A DNA stretch of 32,033 nucleotides from Bacillota bacterium (GTDB lineage: Bacteria; Bacillota; Clostridia; Peptostreptococcales; Anaerovoracaceae). The translations under genes and the position numbers were made by a program. The stretch covers positions 1-32,033 of the forward strand of contig JAAWDW010000049.1 in assembly GCA_022793975.1 (NCBI GenBank), written 5' to 3'. Of the stretch, positions 1 to 7,508 are shown piece by piece; position 1 is the stretch's first letter; every line of letters begins with the position of its first letter. The notes under the pieces are model-generated. The model was not told the DNA's origin. It saw only the letters and a program-made list of their open reading frames with translations, and ran no database searches.

Positions 1-29
1 CAGTGTATCGAATCGTATATTCGCGGAGC

Positions 30-104
30 CTATGACATATTGAAAAGAAAATCGGAATTTAAATTCAAACTGCCATTTTCATTTTTTTCATTTATATTAG
101 CCAT
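30..104 (-). CDS. possible 24-codon leftward ORF with good expression signals
   Basis: An ATG at 104 reads leftward for 24 codons (starting MANINEKNENG) to a TAG at 30-32. The signals in front of it are good: a GGAG six bases upstream (111-114) and a promoter-like pair at 142-170. The peptide is polar and Asn-rich, with no recognisable family. It could be a genuine small peptide. It could also be the start of a longer leftward gene interrupted by a stop or frameshift, whose remainder lies outside the window. A 45-codon frame open on the plus strand (1-138) competes with it. Confidence 0.35.
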   Translation of the reverse strand: MANINEKNENGSLNLNSDFLFNMS

Positions 105-141
105 TTTATACTCCAAAAAACTGAGTAAAGAAAACTAAATT

Positions 142-170
142 ATTATACATCGAAATTGCACTTATTTCAA
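142..170 (-). promoter_or_regulatory. leftward sigma-A type promoter
   Basis: On the minus strand TTGAAA (165-170) is followed after 17 bases by TATAAT (142-147), close to the housekeeping consensus. Transcription would start near 135, about 30 bases before the ATG at 104. Confidence 0.55.
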
Positions 171-231
171 GAACATTGCCCTAAAATAAGGGAAATATCG
201 TTGCCGGAGGGCCTGCATTTTACTGTATCTA

Positions 232-261
232 TTGACTTGCACGGGAAATATTAGGTATAAT
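232..261 (+). promoter_or_regulatory. promoter of the histidine kinase gene run
   Basis: TTGACT (232-237) and TATAAT (256-261) are separated by 18 bases. Start of transcription would fall near 268, giving a short leader that ends in AAGGAG (289-294), eight bases before the ATG at 303. It is the best plus-strand promoter seen ahead of the long gene run. Confidence 0.65.
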
Positions 262-302
262 GTATCATAATAGTAGTATTTTTTGGAGAAGGAGATATAT
301 AG

Positions 303-2045
303 ATGTGGCAAATAGGCGAATCGCCGTATAATTTTCTATATATTGCAGCGGTATTAATTCTTATTTGGCTGGCACTTTCGGTGGGAACGGTTGTTGTTAA
401 AATGCGCCGGACAGAGAAAGAAAGCAGCCGTAGTTTTAAATACGAAAAAATGTTTTTTGAAGATGTATACAATTCGGAAGCTATTGTATATATGATGATT
501 TCTAAGGAAGATAAAAAACTTCTTTATCTAAGTAAAAATGCGGAACGAATATGGGGCATTTCCGAAGATAGGATTCGTACAGATATAGAAGTGCTGGAAA
601 GCCTTGCGGAAAAAGAATACCGCAGGGATTTTATGCAGAAGTGGAAAGAATGGGATGAAAAAGAAGAGCTTATACATAATTTTGTTGTTTCGGGTAACGG
701 CAAAGAAGTATGGTATGAACTTACGGTAACATTATCTCAGGATAAAAGCGCATATCTTTTCCGATTCCGCGAGAATACATATGAACAGGCGGAAATAAAA
801 AGTCTCAGAGATGAAATACACAAAGCGGAAATGGACGTCAAATATAAGACGGACTTTTTATCGAATATGTCACATGAAATTCGTACGCCTATGAATGGAA
901 TTCTCGGAATGCTTGCCTTAAGCAAAATGAGCGCCGGAAGAATGGATGAACACTGTAAGAGCACCGAAGAATATAAGGCAATCGCAGAATATCTGGAAAA
1001 GGCGGAAAGTTTGTCGCAGTTCCTTCTTGGGCTTATAAACGATATTCTTGATATGTCGCGTATAGAGAGTGGAAAGATGGAACTTGCGCGTGAGCCGTTT
1101 GACTTGTTTGAATTTGCGGAGAAGCTCAGAGCGATGTTCCAAAAGACGATCGAAGAAAAAGGCGTTGCATTTAAAATGGAACTGCTTGATTTTGATGTAC
1201 GGCGCGTAATAGGGGACGAACTGAGACTGTCTCAGGTAATTGTTAATTTTCTTTCAAATGCGGTAAAGTTTACATCTGCCGGCGGAGAAATTTCGGTAAC
1301 ATTTCGACAAATGAACAGAATGGACGGCAAAGTTCATTTTATGATCAGGGTACGCGATACGGGGAAAGGTATTTCCCCGGAATTTTTAAAGCGTATTTTT
1401 AAGCCTTTTGAGCAGGAGACAGCCACAATTGCCAAAAGTCACGGCGGAAGCGGTCTGGGAATGGCCATTGCCGATAATATGGTAAGGCTTATGAACGGTC
1501 AGATAGTGGTAGACAGTGAAGTTGGAAAGGGAAGTGATTTCAGCGTTTACCTTGCACTTCCGGTTGATGAATCACAGCCGCAGGGAAATACAGACAATGA
1601 AATTTTCACAAAAGACAGCCCGGCAGCCAAAGAAGACATTCAGGGAGAATGCACGATAGAAGGTATGAGACTGCTTATGGCTGAAGATAATGAAATAAAT
1701 GCGGAAATATCCATAAGTATTTTGGAGGAAATGGGAGCCTCTGTGGAACGTGCCGAGAACGGGCAGGAGGCAGCGGATATGTTCACGGATCACGAGCCGG
1801 GATATTATGATACTATTCTTATGGACATTCAGATGCCTGTAATGAATGGTTGGGAAGCGACAGCGGTTATTAGGGGTATGGAAAGAGAGGACGCAAAAAC
1901 AATTCCTATTTATGCACTTTCTGCGGATGCGTTTGTTGAGGATAAAAGACGTTCTGTAGAAATCGGAATGAACGGGCATATTTCCAAACCGATTGATTTT
2001 GATGAGCTTGTTAAAACAATAGGGAGGTCAGGCAGTGAAAGATAG
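303..2045 (+). CDS. hybrid sensor histidine kinase with C-terminal receiver domain
   Basis: A membrane-linked hybrid kinase of 580 residues. One hydrophobic segment (about 11-32) is followed by a PAS-like region (about 50-160). A HisKA dimerisation helix carries SHEIRTPMNG with the phospho-acceptor His191. The HATPase domain (about 300-420) shows the N box around NFLSNAVKF, DTGKGIS and GGSGLGMAI. A receiver domain (about 454-575) has acidic residues near 461-462, Asp508 in ILMDIQMPVMNG as acceptor, and Lys in HISKPIDF. There is almost no extracellular portion, so the signal is probably sensed in the membrane or the cytoplasm. No DNA-binding output is present; phosphate must pass to an Hpt protein or regulator encoded elsewhere, or the receiver modulates the kinase. 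The start is set by AAGGAG eight bases upstream. The last 11 bases overlap the next gene, which suggests translational coupling. Confidence 0.93.
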   Translation: MWQIGESPYNFLYIAAVLILIWLALSVGTVVVKMRRTEKESSRSFKYEKMFFEDVYNSEAIVYMMISKEDKKLLYLSKNAERIWGISEDRIRTDIEVLESLAEKEYRRDFMQKWKEWDEKEELIHNFVVSGNGKEVWYELTVTLSQDKSAYLFRFRENTYEQAEIKSLRDEIHKAEMDVKYKTDFLSNMSHEIRTPMNGILGMLALSKMSAGRMDEHCKSTEEYKAIAEYLEKAESLSQFLLGLINDILDMSRIESGKMELAREPFDLFEFAEKLRAMFQKTIEEKGVAFKMELLDFDVRRVIGDELRLSQVIVNFLSNAVKFTSAGGEISVTFRQMNRMDGKVHFMIRVRDTGKGISPEFLKRIFKPFEQETATIAKSHGGSGLGMAIADNMVRLMNGQIVVDSEVGKGSDFSVYLALPVDESQPQGNTDNEIFTKDSPAAKEDIQGECTIEGMRLLMAEDNEINAEISISILEEMGASVERAENGQEAADMFTDHEPGYYDTILMDIQMPVMNGWEATAVIRGMEREDAKTIPIYALSADAFVEDKRRSVEIGMNGHISKPIDFDELVKTIGRSGSER

Positions 2046-5000
2046 AAAGAACATATTTATCGACTGTATAAAAAAATATTCTAAAGGAATATGTGCTGCG
2101 GTCATTGCTCTTTTGATGCTTTTTGCAGTTGGAAATGAAGTGTCGGGGCAGGGGATAGGCTTTGATCCGAAAAAGATTGATACGTCGTTTTCATCGAACA
2201 ATCAAGGGACTCCCGATATGACAGGGTACGACTTATCAGAAGAAGGCAGTGACCGTGAAGAAGTGAATCACGATTCGGATCGTATGAAAGATAAAGACGA
2301 AAATCCGGGATTTGAGGAAAATGTGAGCGAACAGGGCAGTGAAGATATTGTACTGCCGAATGGAATCACGGAAGGTTTGAATCCGTCGGATACTATTGAT
2401 GCAGCGGTAAATCCCGGCGGAACGGATAACGATGCAGATAATCCGTATGGCGTGACGGATGGGAATCAAAAGCCGGAAGATAAAGAGGAAAAACCGGGGA
2501 CATCAGGTGATAAAAAACCTTCGGGAGACAATGATCAGGACTCAGACTCAAATAAAGACAAAGTATCGGTTATTGTAAACGGAGAGAAAAAGGAATTTGC
2601 AAGCGAGGACGAGGCGCTTTTGTGGTTTGCCGAAAATGCCGGCAAGAATGATAGTGAGCAGTTTTTTGAAGGTTTTGTTAAAGATGAGAACGGAAATATT
2701 GTTCCCAGCTATACAGACAAAGAAAATTTTGACGGCAGTTCAAGCGGAGATATTTCATACGGATATACGGGTGACAGCGGTATTTTTGTCGTACCGAGCG
2801 GAATGACTATGCTTGACCTTGACTTTGCCGATACGAATGCAAGTCAAAAGATAAAGACTATTGTAATTTCGAAGACGATAACGGATATCAATATAGGCTC
2901 ATTGGGAAATTCTTTCAGCTCTCTCGAAAAATTTGTAGTATCGACCGACAATCCGAATTTTACAAGTAAGGACGGAGTACTGTACCGTAAAACAGAAGAC
3001 GGTTTGGTGCTCTATATGCTGCCGGCGGCAAAGAAAGAGATTAAAGAATGGCCGGAAAATGTTATTTCGGTAAGAGAAAATTCATGTTACGCTTCATCCG
3101 CTGAAAAAATAGAATTTCCGGATACAGTTAAAGGAATAGGAGCTTTTGCGTTCCTGGAGTCGGTTATAGGAGAAATTGTAATTCCGGAAAATACCGCAAG
3201 TATAGGCAACGCCGCATTCGGGTTTAAAAATTCGGAAGAACCGCATAAAATTGCAGTAAAAGCGGCGATACCGCCGAAAGTGGAAAGCGGGACATTCAGG
3301 TATATGACGTCAAAAGACAATCCGGCAACGGAAATAATTGTTCCGAGTTCACAGGATGATTCTGTATATATGGAATATTTGCTGAACTGGGGAAATATCA
3401 TTTCCGGACTTTATGGCAGGGAAAATGTACAAAAGATACTCAAAACCGCGGACGGTGCGCAGGATCGCTTTGAATATTACGAAGAAAACGGAACAGTATT
3501 TTGGCGCAAAATCGGAGAAGACGTTCCATTTATAATGGAAGACAGTCTCGGAGTGTATAAATTTAATGAAGCAGGAGGCAAGGTGCTTTACAGATGCACG
3601 ACAACAAGCGCGGTAGTGAATTTGGCAGGGACCGATATCGCGGCAGTGGCAGAAGGCGCGTTTGATGGCTGTGCAGGGCTTGTGGGCATACGTCTGCCTG
3701 AAAATCTGACGGTACTGCCGGATAATGTTTTTGCAAACAATAAAAATCTGAGGGCTGTTATATCGTACGCACTGTTTCCGCAGACTGAAATTTTGGGCGC
3801 CCCGGAAACATGCGCGGTATGTGTAAGGCCTGAAGCATTCGAAAGCTATAAAGAGGCTTGGGGAGGACAGGTGCGCAGAATAATCGGAACATCTGAAACG
3901 TATTCGCTGCTTTCATCAGGAGTTTTGCTTGATATGGCGAACGCGCGGATACTTGATGTGCCGAAAGACCTAAGGAGTTTTAATGTTCCGAGTTATGTTA
4001 CTATGATTTATGATGAAGCGTTTGCGGGCAATACGGCACTGATGTCAATAACAATACCGGCAAAAGTAACAAGCATAGGAGAAAGAGCTTTTGCAGACTG
4101 TACGGCGCTGAGGACTGTTACGTATCAGACAGCGGTGGCAGTACCGGATTCATGTTTTGAGAACTGCAATGTACTTACTGCTTTTAATGCATCCGGAAGC
4201 GGACATAATCTTAAAAGCATAGGGAACAGAGCGTTTTACGGCTGCGAGAAATTAAATACAGTGCTGTATTACAGCTATACATCATCAAACGGGCAGAATA
4301 TATATTATTACTATTATCTTGAGAATATAGGTGAAGAAGCATTTTACGGCTGCAGTTCGATGACGTACGCTTACCTTCACAGCTCTGTAAAAAATGTAGG
4401 GGAAGGAGCTTTTGCTGAAAGCGGTATTGCTGCTATGGATTGGTACACAGCAGCGTCGGTACCGGACTTATGTTTTGAAAGCTGCGTAGATCTTAAAACG
4501 TTTAACGGACAGGGAGACGGACATCTTCTTAGAAGTATAGGAAACAGAGCGTTTTACGGCTGCAGCTCTCTCGATACGATGTTGTATTACAGTTATGCAG
4601 TGGATGGAAAGAATTATATATATTATTACTTGCTTGAAAATGTAGGGGAAGAGGCATTTTACGGCTGCAGTTCGATGACATACGTATATTTGCACAGCTC
4701 TGTTGCAAATGTCGGCGGCAGGGCGTTTGCGGAAAGCGGGCTGGTACAGCTGTATTGGTATACGCAGACTCCTGTGGCGGACGAATGTTTTAAAGACTGC
4801 GAGGCTTTAAGCACAATAGGCTGGGGAGGAACAGCAGCTACAAATCCATCAGGTTTCGGAAGGGAAGCATTTTACGGATGTACAGGATTTTCTGAGTTCA
4901 AAGTACCGAAAGAAGCGTTCTTTGTGGGGGATGAAGCGTTCGGCGGCAGAAACGCGGTGCCGCTGAAACTGGTATTTACATCACAGGAGCCTCCGAAACT

Positions 5001-5355
5001 CGGAGTACTAGGACAGAAAGACGGACTTACAATTTATGTGCCCGATTCACAGGAAGCGGGTGATATGGTGTATGCCGCTTATCTTAATTCTTGGATAGAT
5101 GTGCTTGGAGATAAGTGGGCAGAGATATTGAAGACAGAGGATGGTGCCGAAAACAGGGTGACACCGCATCTTCCTGAGCCGCCCGAAGCGGTGGAAGCGG
5201 AAGCTGTAATGCCTGAAAATACAGAGCCAGATTATACAGCACCTGAAGAAGATGTAAATGATGCGGAAGATGAGGAAGGCTATGAAAATATAAAATCTGA
5301 AGAAGCAGAAGACAGTAATACGAATACTGCACCCGTAGATGATGAAGAGGAGTAA
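2035..5355 (+). CDS. secreted BspA-type leucine-rich-repeat surface protein
   Basis: A 1106-residue exported protein. The GTG start lies inside the kinase gene, nine bases after GGGAGG. Residues 1-40 form a signal peptide (basic start, hydrophobic core about 18-35). Residues 40-180 are an acidic, low-complexity spacer rich in Asp, Glu, Asn and Pro. From about 240 to 1000 run LRR_5/BspA repeats of the form IGxxAFxGCxxL and VxxxAFxxS. Two near-duplicate blocks of about 106 residues (roughly 700-910) carry Tyr-rich loops. A module containing VPxSQ and ILKTxDGAxxR occurs twice (from about 433 and 999). The protein ends in a very acidic tail. No LPXTG, SLH or other anchor is visible, so attachment, if any, is by another route. 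Such proteins usually bind other proteins or glycans at the surface; the ligand here is unknown. Confidence 0.9.
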   Translation: MKDRKNIFIDCIKKYSKGICAAVIALLMLFAVGNEVSGQGIGFDPKKIDTSFSSNNQGTPDMTGYDLSEEGSDREEVNHDSDRMKDKDENPGFEENVSEQGSEDIVLPNGITEGLNPSDTIDAAVNPGGTDNDADNPYGVTDGNQKPEDKEEKPGTSGDKKPSGDNDQDSDSNKDKVSVIVNGEKKEFASEDEALLWFAENAGKNDSEQFFEGFVKDENGNIVPSYTDKENFDGSSSGDISYGYTGDSGIFVVPSGMTMLDLDFADTNASQKIKTIVISKTITDINIGSLGNSFSSLEKFVVSTDNPNFTSKDGVLYRKTEDGLVLYMLPAAKKEIKEWPENVISVRENSCYASSAEKIEFPDTVKGIGAFAFLESVIGEIVIPENTASIGNAAFGFKNSEEPHKIAVKAAIPPKVESGTFRYMTSKDNPATEIIVPSSQDDSVYMEYLLNWGNIISGLYGRENVQKILKTADGAQDRFEYYEENGTVFWRKIGEDVPFIMEDSLGVYKFNEAGGKVLYRCTTTSAVVNLAGTDIAAVAEGAFDGCAGLVGIRLPENLTVLPDNVFANNKNLRAVISYALFPQTEILGAPETCAVCVRPEAFESYKEAWGGQVRRIIGTSETYSLLSSGVLLDMANARILDVPKDLRSFNVPSYVTMIYDEAFAGNTALMSITIPAKVTSIGERAFADCTALRTVTYQTAVAVPDSCFENCNVLTAFNASGSGHNLKSIGNRAFYGCEKLNTVLYYSYTSSNGQNIYYYYYLENIGEEAFYGCSSMTYAYLHSSVKNVGEGAFAESGIAAMDWYTAASVPDLCFESCVDLKTFNGQGDGHLLRSIGNRAFYGCSSLDTMLYYSYAVDGKNYIYYYLLENVGEEAFYGCSSMTYVYLHSSVANVGGRAFAESGLVQLYWYTQTPVADECFKDCEALSTIGWGGTAATNPSGFGREAFYGCTGFSEFKVPKEAFFVGDEAFGGRNAVPLKLVFTSQEPPKLGVLGQKDGLTIYVPDSQEAGDMVYAAYLNSWIDVLGDKWAEILKTEDGAENRVTPHLPEPPEAVEAEAVMPENTEPDYTAPEEDVNDAEDEEGYENIKSEEAEDSNTNTAPVDDEEE
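4129..4790 (+). repeat. tandem duplication inside the LRR gene
   Basis: Two consecutive blocks, offset by about 318 bases (106 codons), encode nearly the same series: a Cys-bearing repeat, GHxLxSIGNRAFYGC, a Tyr-rich strand, LENxGEEAFYGCSSMTY, LHSSVxNVG and AFAESG. The DNA is similar as well as the protein (gcgttttacggctgc recurs four times), so the duplication is fairly recent. A third, degraded start follows at about 4770. Confidence 0.8.
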
Positions 5356-5363
5356 GAACAGCA

Positions 5364-6311
5364 ATGATAATTAAACAATCCGAACAGATTATGAGAGAAG
5401 TCGGCAAAGTGCTTATGGGTAAAGGGGAAATAATAGAGAAAGTCCTTATGGCTATTTATGCCGGCGGGCATATACTCCTTGAAGATACGCCAGGTGTGGG
5501 TAAGACGACACTGGCGCTCGGATTTTCCAAAGCACTGGGCATGGATTATAAGCGTATACAGTTTACGCCGGATACAATGCCTTCCGATATCATAGGTTAC
5601 ACGATGCCGGGGCAGGAAAACGGCGAAACGGTATATAAAGCAGGAGCCGTACATACAAATTTGTTTCTGGGAGATGAAATAAACCGTACTTCTCCGAAGA
5701 CCCAGTCAGCTCTTCTGGAAGCTATGGAAGAAGGAAATGTAACGGTAGACGGTGTCACTTACTTGCTTCCGAAACCGTTTATATGTATAGCGACTCAGAA
5801 TCCTGTAGGAATGTCGGGTACGCAGCCGCTGCCTGAAGCACAGCTTGACAGATTTATGATAAGGACTTCCATAGGGTATCCGAGCACGGAAGATCAGATA
5901 CGAATACTTGATGAAAAGAGACATCAAAATACAATGGATGAAGTAAAAGCTGTGGTGACACGGGATATGGTAATAGAAGTGCAGAACTATTTATCGACCA
6001 TAAGAATGACGGAAGCCGTGCTTCGTTATATGACGATTTTATGCGAACGTACAAGGCAGGACAGCGGAGTAGAACTTGGAGTGAGTCCGCGCGGAATTAT
6101 TGCTCTGTCGCGTATGGCGAGGGCGAAAGCGCTTCTTGATGAACGTGATTATGTAGTACCTGAGGATGTACGCGCGGTGTTTAAAGACGTATGCGCTCAC
6201 CGTGTAATACTGCGCCCGCAGGCGAGAATGGAAGGCCGTACTGTCGAGTCGCTGCTTGATGAGATTATGCAGTCTACGGAAGTGCCGGAAATGTATGAAA
6301 AAAAGAGATAG
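5364..6311 (+). CDS. MoxR-family AAA+ ATPase
   Basis: A 315-residue ATPase of the MoxR/RavA group, of typical length. Walker A is DTPGVGKTT (41-49), Walker B is LFLGDE (100-105), sensor 1 lies in ATQNPVG (about 143-149) and the lid has SPRGIIALSRMARAKAL. Family members act as chaperone-like ATPases that mature or activate partner proteins, usually encoded beside DUF58/VWA and transglutaminase genes, as here. Eight bases separate it from the LRR gene, whose final codons provide the GAGGAG ribosome site. Three bases separate it from the DUF58 gene. The nucleotide-binding residues are all present, so unlike its neighbours it looks catalytically intact. Confidence 0.93.
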   Translation: MIIKQSEQIMREVGKVLMGKGEIIEKVLMAIYAGGHILLEDTPGVGKTTLALGFSKALGMDYKRIQFTPDTMPSDIIGYTMPGQENGETVYKAGAVHTNLFLGDEINRTSPKTQSALLEAMEEGNVTVDGVTYLLPKPFICIATQNPVGMSGTQPLPEAQLDRFMIRTSIGYPSTEDQIRILDEKRHQNTMDEVKAVVTRDMVIEVQNYLSTIRMTEAVLRYMTILCERTRQDSGVELGVSPRGIIALSRMARAKALLDERDYVVPEDVRAVFKDVCAHRVILRPQARMEGRTVESLLDEIMQSTEVPEMYEKKR

Positions 6312-6314
6312 ATT

Positions 6315-7484
6315 ATGAAAAAATATAGGATTGTTTATCTGGTTTCCACGATATTAATTCTGCTTTGCGGATTGTTTGGCGGAGTAAAATCGGCGCCTGT
6401 AATATTGGCGGTAATGGCGGTGCTTCCTATACTTTCCGGCGCGGGCTTTTATATTTCGCTAAGAGGGATTTCGCTTTCGCTGGAAGGCGGAGGTTTCTGT
6501 CGTTCAGGTCAGGATATGAATATAAAACTCATACTTAAATGTCCCCGCCCATGTGCGGTCGGAAACATTAAAGCAGATATAGTATGCAGGAATAATGTTT
6601 TTAACACAGAAAAAGAAATGCCGTATATGCTGGAACTCGGAAGAGGGCGCAGGCATGAATATAGCGTTCCTTTGGATACAAACATATGCGGACTCAGGAC
6701 AATTAAAATCCGTGAAATGATATGCTATGATTTTCTCGGACTTTTTTCGCATATAAAACCATTGCGGGAGGAAGTTACATGTATTGTATATCCGTATGAA
6801 GCGAAGATGTATGTGGAATTCCGTAAAAATACAGAGCGCGAACAGCCAGGTGATATTTATGACGGTAAGAAAAGCGGCACCGATGTGAGTGAGGTATTCG
6901 GACTGCGTGAATATGCGGAGGGTGATTCGCTGCAGAGTATACACTGGAAGCTGTCGGGAAAAATGAATAAACTCATCGTACGTGAATTCGGACGTCCGGT
7001 TAATTATCATACACTTGTACTTTTATCTCCTTCGTTTTTATACAGCAGTATAGAAGTCGAAGAAAAGACTGTAAACGGTGTTTTTGATCTCGGAGTATCG
7101 CTGAGTCACGCGCTGTTAAATCAAAATATAGCACATTTTGTCGGCTGCTTTGACGGAGGTGAAATACATTGCATTCCTGTGGACTCACCCGCAAGTTATG
7201 AAAATATGCTTATAAATCTTATGAATCGTCCTTTGCAGAAAAACGGCGACGATACGATGATTGCATTTATAGACAGGCAGATGCACAGGCAGTATACAAA
7301 GGTGCTTTATGTGGCAGGCGGTATCAATGAAAAAATTGCGCAGAATTTATCTGAAATGATAGATTTAACAGTTATTCAGGCAGCAGAGGGCGGTTCGGTA
7401 CATTTTGCAGGAGGACGCGCTTATGAATCGGTGGGAATCCCTATAGAAAATATACGAAAGGCAGAATATGTTATTCCGCTTTAA
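6315..7484 (+). CDS. DUF58 domain membrane protein
   Basis: A 389-residue protein of the DUF58 family that accompanies MoxR ATPases. Two hydrophobic segments lie near the N terminus (about 5-24 and 27-48). A beta-rich region follows, then the family signature FGLREYAEGDSLQSIHWKLS (about 195-214) and a C-terminal VWA-like fold. In many DUF58 proteins the strand after the signature ends in a metal-binding Asp (DxSxS type). Here the matching segment reads LLSPS (236-240), with Ser238 where Asp is expected, so metal binding of the usual kind seems unlikely. Its position between moxR and the transglutaminase-like gene suggests one functional module, possibly a membrane complex activated by the ATPase. 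The exact role of this module is not established in general. Confidence 0.9.
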   Translation: MKKYRIVYLVSTILILLCGLFGGVKSAPVILAVMAVLPILSGAGFYISLRGISLSLEGGGFCRSGQDMNIKLILKCPRPCAVGNIKADIVCRNNVFNTEKEMPYMLELGRGRRHEYSVPLDTNICGLRTIKIREMICYDFLGLFSHIKPLREEVTCIVYPYEAKMYVEFRKNTEREQPGDIYDGKKSGTDVSEVFGLREYAEGDSLQSIHWKLSGKMNKLIVREFGRPVNYHTLVLLSPSFLYSSIEVEEKTVNGVFDLGVSLSHALLNQNIAHFVGCFDGGEIHCIPVDSPASYENMLINLMNRPLQKNGDDTMIAFIDRQMHRQYTKVLYVAGGINEKIAQNLSEMIDLTVIQAAEGGSVHFAGGRAYESVGIPIENIRKAEYVIPL

Positions 7485-7508
7485 AAGGAAGCGGCCGATG
7501 ATAAAAAT

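Noticed and set aside
1-138. Plus-strand frame open from the left edge to a TAA at 136, possible C terminus of a membrane protein
   Set aside because: Only 45 codons, and the same stretch carries a much better set of leftward promoter, ribosome site and start codon; kept only as an alternative.
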